DNA of 64,000 bases from JAJXSS01 sp964547135 (GTDB taxonomy: Bacteria; Planctomycetota; Phycisphaerae; Phycisphaerales; Phycisphaeraceae): NCBI GenBank assembly GCA_964547135.1, contig CAZJMK010000008.1:1-64000 (forward strand). Direction: 5' to 3'. Position numbers and translations under genes: made by a program. This document shows positions 33,295-41,187 of this stretch, piece after piece. The notes beneath the pieces were generated by a model, which was not told the origin of the DNA, ran no database searches, and worked only from the letters and a program-made list of their open reading frames with translations. Numbering within the stretch: the stretch's first letter is position 1; every line of letters begins with the position of its first letter.

Positions 33295-35316
33295 TCACTC
33301 CGCCCGCTGTGCCCATTCCTCTTCCAACGGCGTCAGCCCAGCCTTCACCTGTTCCCGGCGAGCCTGCAACCTTTTCACCTTTTCCGCATCACGATAGGTT
33401 TCCGGGTCCGCCAGCGTCTGATCAATCTGCGCCAGTTCCTGTTCATGCTCGATGATCGTTTGTTCGAGCTTCTGCTGACTCAAATGCCCAAAACGTGATC
33501 GTTTGTTTTTGTTGCCCGTACCCGATGATGAAGTTGAAGTTGGCTTGACATCGTTATCAGCCTTGCGCGATTCTTTTTCGACCTTGGGTTTGGGTTGCTG
33601 CTTGTTCGAATGGGTAACCGTTGTCGTTGCAGCCGACTGTGCCATCGCCGCCTGCTCAGCTGCCAGGTATTCGCTGTAGGTTCCCAAAAAGTGGCGCACG
33701 TTGCCCTTGCCATCGAACACCAACAGTTGATTCACCAAATGTTCGAGCAACATGCGGTCATGCGTGATGAGCACCAGCGTGCCCCCGCCGGGTTGATTCT
33801 GGGCATAACCTTCCTGCACAGCAGTGAACTTGCGCAGGGCTTGTTCGAGCCGCTCGGCACTTGAAATATCCAGGTGGTTGGTCGGTTCGTCGAGCACCAG
33901 CAGGTTATGCCCGCACACCACCAACCCCGCCAGCACCGCACGACTGCGTTCGCCGCCTGACAATGAACCAAGCTGTTTGTCCTGCGATTCACCGGAAAAC
34001 AGAAACGCGCCCGCCAGGTCACGGGCTGCCTGTTCGGAACCGGGCACCATCGTGCCGCCCATGACGAATTGGCGGAGGTAATCGACGACGGTGTGCGACA
34101 TATTCAGGTGATCGTGACTCTGCCGATAGAACCCGACATCGACACTGGCGCCGACGCGCACCTTGCCGCTGTCGATTGCCTGTTCCCCCAACAGGCAGCG
34201 AATCAGCGTTGACTTGCCCGCACCATTGGGGCCGATGACGCCCAGTCGATCACCGCGTTTGAGTACCAGCGACACATCCTTGAACAAAGGCTTGTCGGGG
34301 TAAGCTTTGCTCATATGCTCCGCGACAATGACCAAATCCCCCGCTCTTTTGGAGGGCGAAATCGATAATCGCAGTTCATCCAATTCCATCGGGCGATCGA
34401 TCGTTTCATCGCGCACGAACCGTTCCAACCGTTTCAATCGACCCTGTGCCTGTCGTGCCCGTTGGCCGGCTCGGTATCGATCAATGAACGCCTGTTCGCT
34501 TTTAATGCGGTCCTGCTGTTTGTCGTAAACACGCTGCTGTTCGAGTCGTCGCAATGCCCGCAATTCCAAAAACTGATGGTAGTTGCCGGGGTACTCCTCG
34601 ATGCGTCCCTCGTGCATTTCACAGATGCGCGACACCACATGGTCCAGCAGCCAGCGATCGTGACTGACGATCAGTGCCGCCCCTTGAAATTGCGCCAGAA
34701 ACCCTTCCAGCCACTGCCGACCGGCAATGTCCAAATGGTTGGTCGGTTCGTCGAGCAACAACACACTGGGTTGTGACAACAACAACTTGGCCAGGGCTAA
34801 TCGACCTTTTTGTCCGCCGGAGAGGTCACCGACGCGGACATCAAAGAACTCATCGGTGAGTCCGACGCCGTGCAATGTGGCCTCGACCTGATGATCAACG
34901 ACAAAACCGCCTGCCGCCTGAAGCTGGTGCTCGACACGTTCATAAGCATCGAGCAATTTTTGCAGTGCATCGCCTTCCGCGCTGCCCATGTCGTGCGCGA
35001 GCGTTTCGAGCTGCTGTTGCAATTGATGCAGATGGGCAAAGGCGGACAGCGCTTCTTCACGAAGCGTGTGATCGGGGTTGAGTTCCGGGTCCTGTCGCAA
35101 ATACCCGACGCTGGCATCGCGAGCCACCTGAACCTGTCCGCTGTCGGGTTGCAGGTCGATCACCCCGGCGATGAGTTTGAGCAAGGTCGATTTCCCGCAG
35201 CCGTTGCGCCCGACCATGCCGATTTTTTCGCCCGGTTCCAACGTCAGATTCGCGCCGTCGAACAAGCGACGGTCGCCCAGTGACAAACCCAGATTGGCAA
35301 CGGAAATCAGTGACAT
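33295..35316 (-). CDS. ABC-F ATPase, Uup-like
   Basis: 673 residues from the ATG at 35316. Two nucleotide-binding domains: GRNGCGKST, LSGGQKGRLALA, LLLDEPTNHLD; then GPNGAGKST, LSGGERSRAVLA, LVLDEPTNHLD. A charged linker (RRLEQQRVYDKQQDRIKSEQAFIDRYRAGQRARQAQGRLKRLERF) joins them. The C-terminus is a Lys-rich tail and coiled coil (LEQTIIEHEQELAQIDQTLADPETY), the Uup-type DNA-binding arm. There are no membrane segments, as expected for ABC-F. The upstream 36-codon extension is unlikely. It lies divergent to rplM. Confidence 0.9.
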   Translation of the reverse strand: MSLISVANLGLSLGDRRLFDGANLTLEPGEKIGMVGRNGCGKSTLLKLIAGVIDLQPDSGQVQVARDASVGYLRQDPELNPDHTLREEALSAFAHLHQLQQQLETLAHDMGSAEGDALQKLLDAYERVEHQLQAAGGFVVDHQVEATLHGVGLTDEFFDVRVGDLSGGQKGRLALAKLLLSQPSVLLLDEPTNHLDIAGRQWLEGFLAQFQGAALIVSHDRWLLDHVVSRICEMHEGRIEEYPGNYHQFLELRALRRLEQQRVYDKQQDRIKSEQAFIDRYRAGQRARQAQGRLKRLERFVRDETIDRPMELDELRLSISPSKRAGDLVIVAEHMSKAYPDKPLFKDVSLVLKRGDRLGVIGPNGAGKSTLIRCLLGEQAIDSGKVRVGASVDVGFYRQSHDHLNMSHTVVDYLRQFVMGGTMVPGSEQAARDLAGAFLFSGESQDKQLGSLSGGERSRAVLAGLVVCGHNLLVLDEPTNHLDISSAERLEQALRKFTAVQEGYAQNQPGGGTLVLITHDRMLLEHLVNQLLVFDGKGNVRHFLGTYSEYLAAEQAAMAQSAATTTVTHSNKQQPKPKVEKESRKADNDVKPTSTSSSGTGNKNKRSRFGHLSQQKLEQTIIEHEQELAQIDQTLADPETYRDAEKVKRLQARREQVKAGLTPLEEEWAQRAE

Positions 35317-35382
35317 CGTGGGCGGGCATGATACTGGATTATGAATGAATCGGTTGAACGTCTGCTGACCGTGTTTGGCCGC

Positions 35383-35410
35383 TTGACAGCATCGGGCGCG
35401 AATGTAAACT
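35383..35410 (+). promoter_or_regulatory. Sigma70-type promoter of rplM-rpsI
   Basis: TTGACA (35383-35388), 16-base spacer, TAAACT (35405-35410), 40 bases before the rplM ATG. It is the best -35/-10 pair in the window. Confidence 0.7.
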
Positions 35411-35450
35411 GTTTCGTTCTTCAAAACCCAGCTTGAAAGTGGTGTGAGCT

Positions 35451-35885
35451 ATGAATCGACAGACGACGATTGTGAGTAAGGAACAGATCGACCCCAAGTG
35501 GTACGTGGTGGACGCCGCGGGCCAGACGTTGGGGCGATTGTCGGTGAAATTGGCCAAGGTGCTGATGGGCAAGCACAAGCCCAACTACACGCCGCACACC
35601 AACAGCGGCGACTTCATTGTCGTGATCAACGCTGAGAAGCTCAAACTCACCGGCAACAAGGCGATGCACAAAGAGTTTCAGACCTACGTGTTTTACCCGG
35701 ATGGTCAGAAGCGATTTACCTATGCCTGGATGCTCGAAAACAAGCCGGAGTTGCTGCTTGAGCGAGCGGTTCGGCGAATGATGCCGCGTAACAAGATGCG
35801 TGCGGATCGGATCAAAATGTTGAAGATTTACCGTGGCACCGAACACCCGCATCAGGCACAGCAGCCGGTGACACTGCCCGCGTAA
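35451..35885 (+). CDS. rplM: 50S ribosomal protein L13
   Basis: 144 residues with the L13 pattern: WYVVDAAGQTLGRLSVKLAKVLMGKHKPNYTPHTNSGDFIVVINAEKLKLTGNKAMHK, then RMMPRNKMRADRIKMLKIYRGTEHPHQAQQP. The usual pair rplM-rpsI is kept, with rpsI 67 bases on. A good promoter lies upstream. Confidence 0.97.
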   Translation: MNRQTTIVSKEQIDPKWYVVDAAGQTLGRLSVKLAKVLMGKHKPNYTPHTNSGDFIVVINAEKLKLTGNKAMHKEFQTYVFYPDGQKRFTYAWMLENKPELLLERAVRRMMPRNKMRADRIKMLKIYRGTEHPHQAQQPVTLPA

Positions 35886-35952
35886 GTTTGGATGGTGAAC
35901 AACCCAGGCTGCAACGGTAAAGCGCAGCCGATTTTGCATACAGGAATCGCTC

Positions 35953-36480
35953 ATGAGCGAAGTCATCAGCAGCCCCGCCCCGATCGCCACCTCGGTGGAT
36001 GCCCCCGCCACCGCACCAACCACGCTGGGGGTCAAACCCGCAGCCCCGGCACAGGCGGTGCGCAAACTCGGTGAACCGGTCAAGCCCGACAAGGGCGGCT
36101 GGATTTGGGGCACCGGTCGCCGAAAGACCGCGGTGGCACGGGTGCGTATCAAGCCCGGCAGCGGCAAGTTCATTGTCAATGATCGTGAAGCGGACAAATT
36201 TTTCACCGAAATTCGTGATCGCAACGATATCGTCGCCCCGCTGAAGGTGACCAGCACTCAGGGCAAAATGGACGTGGTGGTGAAGGTGGCCGGCGGCGGG
36301 TACACCGGTCAGGCCGGCGCCATCGTGCTGGGGCTGGCTCGTGCCCTCAAGGGCTATGACCCGACGCTGGAAACCAGCCTGCGTGATCAGGGCATGCTCA
36401 CCCGCGACTCCCGTAAGGTCGAACGTAAAAAATATGGTCGCCCCGGTGCTCGCCGTGGATTCCAGTGGGCCAAACGGTAA
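35953..36480 (+). CDS. rpsI: 30S ribosomal protein S9
   Basis: 175 residues. The conserved S9 core starts near residue 50 (WGTGRRKTAVARVRIKPGSGKFIVN) and ends with DSRKVERKKYGRPGARRGFQWAKR, including the C-terminal Lys-Arg tail that reaches the P-site tRNA. An Ala/Pro-rich N-terminal extension of about 45 residues (SSPAPIATSVDAPATAPTTLG) is unusual in most bacteria but occurs in some planctomycete ribosomal proteins. It is the second gene of the rplM operon and is followed by a terminator. Confidence 0.96.
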   Translation: MSEVISSPAPIATSVDAPATAPTTLGVKPAAPAQAVRKLGEPVKPDKGGWIWGTGRRKTAVARVRIKPGSGKFIVNDREADKFFTEIRDRNDIVAPLKVTSTQGKMDVVVKVAGGGYTGQAGAIVLGLARALKGYDPTLETSLRDQGMLTRDSRKVERKKYGRPGARRGFQWAKR

Positions 36481-36573
36481 GAAAGAATTTCGGATTTATC
36501 GGAAAGTTCTGATATTAAAGCCGTCGGATTTCGGATTTGGCGGTCAATGGTTTTCGAAAAAAGTCCAACAATG

Positions 36574-36606
36574 CCTGTGGTGCGTCAGCGTGCCACAGGT
36601 TTTTTT
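36574..36606 (+). terminator. Rho-independent terminator of rplM-rpsI
   Basis: CCTGTGG (36574-36580) pairs with CCACAGG (36593-36599) and is followed by seven T residues (36600-36606). It lies about 94 bases past the rpsI stop, after a decayed heptamer-like tract. Confidence 0.85.
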
Positions 36607-36733
36607 ATGAATGAAAACATGGGGCTATGATGGTTGCATGACGCGGGACGGTCGGTCGGTTGAGCGCGAAAATGAAGATAGCAAACGCCCTCGCCGTGGC
36701 GGGGGACAGTTAAGTGATCAAGTAGCTCATGAT

Positions 36734-36803
36734 GACGCCGAGGGCTTCAGCCCCGGTTCAAAGAAACAACAAAAATCATCCGGCCCTAAAGGGCACGGCG
36801 TCA
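36734..36803. repeat. TGACGCCG-ended element (70 bp)
   Basis: Terminal inverted TGACGCCG/CGGCGTCA; each half is a small hairpin (GGGCTTCAGCCC and GCCCTAAAGGGC). Full copies are also at 39166-39242, 40434-40508 and 51060-51123; halves are at 46098-46123 and 53691-53716. It sits in the 36607-36852 gap before the AraC gene, where no gene is seen. Confidence 0.9.
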
Positions 36804-36852
36804 TTCGTCGCTTGATCTTCTAAATCCAAAATACATTGTGCCCTTTACCACC

Positions 36853-37779
36853 ATGTCACCCAAATGTCGTCTGCCATCGGTTTCCGGCAAGGCTCATGAA
36901 TGGGGCGGGCATTTGCAATTGAAATATGCCTGGGGCGGGTTTGCGACGTATCAGCCGGGTGAAACCTTCGGGCCACGGGTGCTGGGCGATTATGAACTGG
37001 TTTGGATCATCACCGGCAGTGCGGTGTATCAACATGATGGCAAGTCCATCAACCTGTCCGCCGGGGCGGTATTGCTGACACGACCGGGGTTTGACGAAAA
37101 ATATCAGTGGGACGAAAAGCAACGGACACGTCATGCGTATGTGCATTTCACGCCGGAGGTGTTGCCGAGTGACTGGGGCAAACCCGACACCTGGCCGATC
37201 GTGCGTGAAGGGCCGTTGCCGGGGGCGATGGCGGGGTTGTTTCATCATGTATTGTCACACTGGGCCAATCGCGCGGAAACCCGGCGAAAACTTCCGCCAC
37301 GCTGGGTGAACAGTGCATTGGAAACGATGATCGATATGTTTTTGCATCCGACGACCGACACACCGAAAACGCAGGCGATGCTGCCGTCGTCGATTCAGCG
37401 CACCCTGCAATGGGCGGAACAAACGCTGACCGATTCGCCGCAGGCATCGATTCGGTTGGAACAATTGGCCAAGGCGGGTTCGGTGAGCGCCAAGCATTTA
37501 TGTCGGCTGTTCGATAAGCACTTGCAGATGACGCCGATGCAGGCGGTGCGCTTGCTTCGATTGGAACAGGCATTGGGGTTTTTGCAGCGGTCGAATTTGT
37601 CGATGAAACAGATTGCCGACCGGTGCGGGTTTGCCAGCCCGTATCACTTTTCGAGGGTGTTTCATCAGGTGTATGGTTTGCCGCCGACGGAGGCACGCAG
37701 GGAAATGATGCTGGGGGCGCCGCCGCCTTCGGCGAAGGTGGCGCTGGGCGGTTGGCAAGCGCGGGAGATGGGCGTATGA
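36853..37779 (+). CDS. AraC-family transcriptional regulator
   Basis: 308 residues from the ATG (a GTG lies five codons earlier). The N-terminal cupin-like sensor domain (GDYELVWIITGSAVYQHDGKSINLSAGAVLLTRPG, HAYVHF) is followed by a C-terminal double helix-turn-helix AraC domain, ending SNLSMKQIADRCGFASPYHFSRVFHQVYGLPPTEARRE. The sensor cupin fold suggests sugar or small-molecule sensing. It is transcribed toward sucC but has no clear target operon beside it. Confidence 0.93.
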   Translation: MSPKCRLPSVSGKAHEWGGHLQLKYAWGGFATYQPGETFGPRVLGDYELVWIITGSAVYQHDGKSINLSAGAVLLTRPGFDEKYQWDEKQRTRHAYVHFTPEVLPSDWGKPDTWPIVREGPLPGAMAGLFHHVLSHWANRAETRRKLPPRWVNSALETMIDMFLHPTTDTPKTQAMLPSSIQRTLQWAEQTLTDSPQASIRLEQLAKAGSVSAKHLCRLFDKHLQMTPMQAVRLLRLEQALGFLQRSNLSMKQIADRCGFASPYHFSRVFHQVYGLPPTEARREMMLGAPPPSAKVALGGWQAREMGV

Positions 37780-37845
37780 TCGACCAGCTTTGATTTGATT
37801 TAAACACTGCATGTGCAAACGCACTAACGGATTTGGACCTGACCT

Positions 37846-39090
37846 ATGAAAATTCATGAATACCAGTCGCGTGAGCTTTTCTCCAAATACGGGATACCCG
37901 TTCCGCCGGGCATTGTGGTGGAAAACCCCGACGATGCCGCCCGTGCGTTTGAAACCTTGCAGACCCGCCATCGCACCAAGGTGGCGGTGATCAAGGCCCA
38001 GGTTCACGCCGGCGGACGAGGCAAGGGCGGGGGCGTGAAACTGGTGAAATCAGCGGACGAAGCGCGACAGGTGGCATATCAGATTTTGAGCAAACCGTTG
38101 ATCACGCCGCAGACCGGGCCGCAGGGTGTGCAGGTGACCAAATTGCTGGTGGCCTCGGCAGTGGACATCGCCAAGGAATATTACCTGGGCATGGCCATCG
38201 ACCGGGGCAGTGGTTGCCCGGTGCTGATCGCCTCATCGCAGGGCGGCGTGGAAATCGAAGCCGTCGCCAAGGAGAACCCCGACGCGATCATTCGTGAGCC
38301 GATCAACCCGACGGTGCGTCTGGCCCCGTTTCAGGCACGCAAGGTGGCGTACCGCCTGGGGCTGCATGGCGATCAGGTGCGACGAGCGGCCAAAATCATG
38401 CACCTGCTGACGGACATGTTCATTGAAAAGGACGCGAGCCTGGCGGAAATCAACCCCTTGGTGGTGACCAAACCGACGGACGAAAACCCGGACGGACAGG
38501 TGCTGGCGATCGATGCGAAAATCAATTTCGATGAAAACGGGCTGTATCGGCAGGAAGACATCAAACTACTGGCCGACCCGCATGAGGAAAACGAGTCGGA
38601 GGCTCACGCCAAGCGTTTCGGGTTGTCGTACATCAAACTCGACGGGAACATCGGCTGCCTGGTGAACGGAGCAGGGCTGGCCATGGCGACGATGGACCTG
38701 ATCAAATTGCACGGCGGGGAACCGGCCAACTTTTTGGATGTCGGCGGCAGCGCCAGTGAAGAAGCGGTCACCGAAGCATTTCGCATCATTTTGAGCGACC
38801 GCAATGTCAGTGGCGTGCTCGTCAACATATTCGGCGGCATCGCCAAGTGTGACACGATTGCCCGCGCCATCGTCAAGGCCGCCAAGGAAGTCGGCTTCAC
38901 CGTGCCGTTGGTGGTGCGCTTGGAAGGCACCAACGTGGAGGTGGCACGCAAGATTTTGGATGAGGCGAAAAAGGAAATCGCCACGATGGATGTGGCCAAC
39001 GATTTGACCGATGCGGCGCGCAGGATTGTGACGCAGGTGCGTGGCGTGAAACCCGCCCGCCGGGCTGCGATGCAAAAGGCGAAGAAGTGA
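37846..39090 (+). CDS. sucC: Succinyl-CoA synthetase (ADP-forming) beta subunit
   Basis: 414 residues. The ATP-grasp domain begins MKIHEYQSRELFSKYGIPVPPG, then KAQVHAGGRGKGGGVKL. The nucleotide-binding segment is LAEINPLVV, and the C-terminal CoA-ligase domain contains NGAGLAMATMDLIKLHGGEPANFLDVGGSASEEAV and NIFGGIAKCDTIA. It catalyses the substrate-level phosphorylation step of the TCA cycle with SucD. The usual sucD partner does not follow here; the next gene, on the other strand, is unrelated. Confidence 0.95.
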   Translation: MKIHEYQSRELFSKYGIPVPPGIVVENPDDAARAFETLQTRHRTKVAVIKAQVHAGGRGKGGGVKLVKSADEARQVAYQILSKPLITPQTGPQGVQVTKLLVASAVDIAKEYYLGMAIDRGSGCPVLIASSQGGVEIEAVAKENPDAIIREPINPTVRLAPFQARKVAYRLGLHGDQVRRAAKIMHLLTDMFIEKDASLAEINPLVVTKPTDENPDGQVLAIDAKINFDENGLYRQEDIKLLADPHEENESEAHAKRFGLSYIKLDGNIGCLVNGAGLAMATMDLIKLHGGEPANFLDVGGSASEEAVTEAFRIILSDRNVSGVLVNIFGGIAKCDTIARAIVKAAKEVGFTVPLVVRLEGTNVEVARKILDEAKKEIATMDVANDLTDAARRIVTQVRGVKPARRAAMQKAKK

Positions 39091-39137
39091 GAGGGAGTGG
39101 TCGACGCGGTGAAAGTGGCCGAGTGTTTTGAAATGTT

Positions 39138-39242
39138 TAGCGCGGACGCTTTGCGTCGGCGTACATGACGCCGAGCCCTTTAGGGCCGGATTCGCATTTG
39201 CATGATGATCAGAAAAATCCGGAGCTAAAGCCTTCGGCGTCA
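39138..39242. repeat. GCGCGGACGCTTTGCGTCGGCG module plus TGACGCCG element (77 bp)
   Basis: The hairpin GCGGACGCTTTGCGTCGGCG (39141-39160) precedes a full 77-base TGACGCCG element (39166-39242). The last three bases of the element, read on the minus strand, are the TGA stop of the 39240-39602 gene. Confidence 0.88.
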
Positions 39243-39602
39243 ATTGATGTTTGAAACCATCACTTTCCGCAATTCACGGGCTTCCAGCAGCAGCAGGGGG
39301 ATTTTGCTGCGCAGAATGTCGTAAACGTAATCATGTTTGAGCTGGTCGGGCGGGCCGACGAGGTATTGGTAGAAAGCTGCGGTGCGTTCACGGTAACTGA
39401 GGTGACAAGCCAGGCCGGGGGCGTAACGGTCCAGGCGTGCGAGTGCTTCACAGGCGATGATGAGTTGGGCTTTGACCTGTTCACATACCGTTGCGTTCAA
39501 CAGGTATTGCGACTCGGTCAACTGGCCGACATGATCGAGAGCCGCAGCGCAGGCAGCGATCAGTTGATCGAGGGTGGCGGTGGTATCAAAATCATCGGGC
39601 AT
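39240..39602 (-). CDS. Conserved-type helical protein of unknown function
   Basis: 120 residues, all-helical (LDQLIAACAAALDHVGQLTESQYLLNATVCEQVKAQLIIACEALARLDR; YQYLVGPPDQLKHDYVYDILRSKIPLLLLEARELRKVM). There is no signal peptide or membrane segment, and I recognise no family. The stop codon comes from the terminal TGACGCCG repeat, so the C-terminal residues (VSNIN) may differ from relatives. It is divergent from the 65-residue gene at 39686 across an 83-base gap that must hold both promoters. Confidence 0.65.
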   Translation of the reverse strand: MPDDFDTTATLDQLIAACAAALDHVGQLTESQYLLNATVCEQVKAQLIIACEALARLDRYAPGLACHLSYRERTAAFYQYLVGPPDQLKHDYVYDILRSKIPLLLLEARELRKVMVSNIN

Positions 39603-39685
39603 GTTGGCACTCGTTGATCCAGCGATATCATGGAACGTATCGAGCGTATAAATTGAGCATACGCTTCGAGCAACAAGGATACCCC

Positions 39686-39883
39686 ATGAAAGTCGAACCT
39701 TTACTGGCTGCGTTGAATCAGGTGCGTAACGATTTGGGCAAGGACGTGACCGACCCGCAATGGTTGGCGGTGCATCACGCTTTTTGCTTCATCAGTTACA
39801 AGATGGGCGAGTTTCAAAAATATGTCAATGAAGCGGAGGCTCGCGGCGAATTTGATGCGTATAAAAAATCGCTGGAGGAGTAA
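39686..39883 (+). CDS. Small helical protein of unknown function
   Basis: 65 residues, beginning MKVEPLLAALNQVRNDLGKD. It is helical, with a WLAVHHAFCFISYKMGEFQKYVNEAEARGEF core. There is no signal peptide or membrane helix, and no family is recognised. The longer open frame from 39491 begins in the antisense of the neighbour and is discounted. It ends 63 bases from the tmRNA gene on the other strand. Confidence 0.6.
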   Translation: MKVEPLLAALNQVRNDLGKDVTDPQWLAVHHAFCFISYKMGEFQKYVNEAEARGEFDAYKKSLEE

Positions 39884-39946
39884 GCGCCAATCTGAAAACC
39901 ACGACGAAGCCTGGTGCTCACAGCGGGGTGTTTGGAAAGGCATGAA

Positions 39947-40329
39947 TGGAGCCGGAGGGGATTGAACCCTCGTGTCGGAACAGCCGGACGCAGGCCTCTA
40001 CACGTTTAGCTGATGGTTTGTTCTCGGCGGGCGACGGCGGTCAGCAGCCTTCGCTTCACCCAGCCCAAGGTGTTTCTCGCTTCCACGTAGCTTAGGCGAC
40101 AAGCGGAAGCCAGCCCGATGAGTCTTCAATCACGCCTTCTTACGGGCGGGTCCGGCATGATTGAGGCAGCCGTATGAATTAGGCAGCCATGCGAACCGGG
40201 GCGAACCCGATTCGACCAATGACATTAGTGTCTTTGGCAGTTTGGTTTTGCACCCTGTTTTACCAGGCCGGGGTGCACCTGGACGTGCCACCTGCGTTCG
40301 AATCTGTCCGGTCGATGCCATTCGGCCCC
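39947..40329 (-). ncRNA. ssrA: tmRNA (ssrA)
   Basis: Minus-strand transfer-messenger RNA of about 383 bases. The 5' end GGGGCCG pairs perfectly (with one G-U) with the 3' end CGGCTCC-A. The 3' part has a T-arm-like GGGTTCAATCCCCTCCGG, and the 5' part has GCCGAATGGCATCGACC. CCA is not encoded. Inside, a tag frame on the minus strand (40179-40238) reads AKDTNVIGRIGFAPVRMAA followed by TAA, with resume codon GCC; the AA ending is a Clp-type degron. The gene has its own TATAAT box upstream. It was not visible as an ORF because it is RNA. Confidence 0.9.
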
Positions 40330-40350
40330 AATTGTCAAAGAGCGATACAC

Positions 40351-40356
40351 ATTATA
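40351..40356 (-). promoter_or_regulatory. -10 box (TATAAT) of the tmRNA promoter
   Basis: A perfect TATAAT on the minus strand, 22 bases upstream of the mature 5' end, allowing a short leader removed by RNase P. The -35 region (about 40374-40382) is poor: TTGCAT is present, but 20 bases away. Confidence 0.5.
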
Positions 40357-40406
40357 TCGGTTATTGGGGGAAGGTGATGCAAGTGGTCGTACTCTTTATA
40401 TTTGTT

Positions 40407-40508
40407 GAGCGCGGACACTTGTTATTGGCTTGTTGACGCCGTGCCCTTCAGGGCCGGATCGTTGCTCTTGTCAATGCAAACAATCCGGGGCTGAAGCCCT
40501 CGGCGTCA
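40407..40508. repeat. Degenerate GAGCGCGGACAC module plus TGACGCCG element (75 bp)
   Basis: A full TGACGCCG element with both halves (GCCCTTCAGGGC and GGGCTGAAGCCC) is at 40434-40508, preceded by a decayed GAGCGCGGACACTTG hairpin. It ends six bases before the SprT-like stop codon. Confidence 0.88.
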
Positions 40509-40513
40509 ACTTT

Positions 40514-41011
40514 TCAAATCACGCGACCACTGAATGACGGATTGAGCATACGAAACTCAATTCGGCTGCCGCAGGGTCGATGCACGTAACCACGGCGATA
40601 TCGGCTGGGGCGGCGATGGTAACGTCCAGCCTCGCATTGACAACTCGGACACCAGGCCACCCAACTTGGCGCGGGCATCACCACTTCGCCCTTGCGGGTG
40701 CATGAGCGTGGCGTGGCACCAAGCTCAGCGGCTTTACGTTTCCAGACGGCATCGTGACCGTGACGTGGGCCGACCAGGGCGTGAGCGATTTCATGCAGTA
40801 TGGTGTCATGCACCTGGGGCCAATCGTTGTGCAAGAGCAGGTGACGACTCAAACGAATGGTTTTGGTGTGATAGGCACACGAACCCAGCCGGGCGTTGGC
40901 ACTGGAAAGGCGCAGCTTCCAATCGCGCAGGTTGTGCTGGTCCATCAGGGCGCGACAGACCGTGAGTCGATCATGTGGCGTGGTCGGGTTGGCTTTGTCG
41001 ATTTGGTTCAT
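40514..41011 (-). CDS. SprT-like zinc metalloprotease-type protein
   Basis: 165 residues. HEIAHALVG at about residues 73-81 has the HExxH zinc ligands typical of the SprT/WSS1-type fold. The C-terminal half has WCPSC...HRPCGSR, a second Cys-pair zinc site often found in SprT-like proteins. There is no signal peptide, so it is cytoplasmic. Members of this family act in protein-DNA repair or stress, but the role here is not shown. Confidence 0.83.
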   Translation of the reverse strand: MNQIDKANPTTPHDRLTVCRALMDQHNLRDWKLRLSSANARLGSCAYHTKTIRLSRHLLLHNDWPQVHDTILHEIAHALVGPRHGHDAVWKRKAAELGATPRSCTRKGEVVMPAPSWVAWCPSCQCEAGRYHRRPSRYRRGYVHRPCGSRIEFRMLNPSFSGRVI

Positions 41012-41120
41012 GGCCGTGCATACACATGAGCCTTCGGCTCACTGACAGGCGAGACACCTGCCCCACTCAAACCAGTCATGAAACAGTTTCTATAAAAATA
41101 CAATTACTCGAACTTCTCAC

Positions 41121-41163
41121 AATACCCAAGCCCTCGGCCTGTCGCCCTCGTACCTGGCTAGGC
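41121..41163. repeat. AATACCCAAGCCCTCGG...CCTGGCTAGG module
   Basis: An inverted copy of the AAGCC...CGGGTATT module seen at 54890 and 29650. It lies between sprT-like and topA, where no gene is present. Confidence 0.7.
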
Positions 41164-41187
41164 TGGCGCACCTGACCCTTTTTCCAC

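Noticed and set aside
36607..36852. Short open frames between the rpsI terminator and the AraC gene
   Set aside because: They lie in a TGACGCCG element and lack ribosome sites.
40130..40321. Minus-strand 63-codon frame inside the tmRNA locus
   Set aside because: It overlaps the tmRNA and lacks a ribosome site; the paired 5' and 3' ends and the tag frame show that the locus is RNA.
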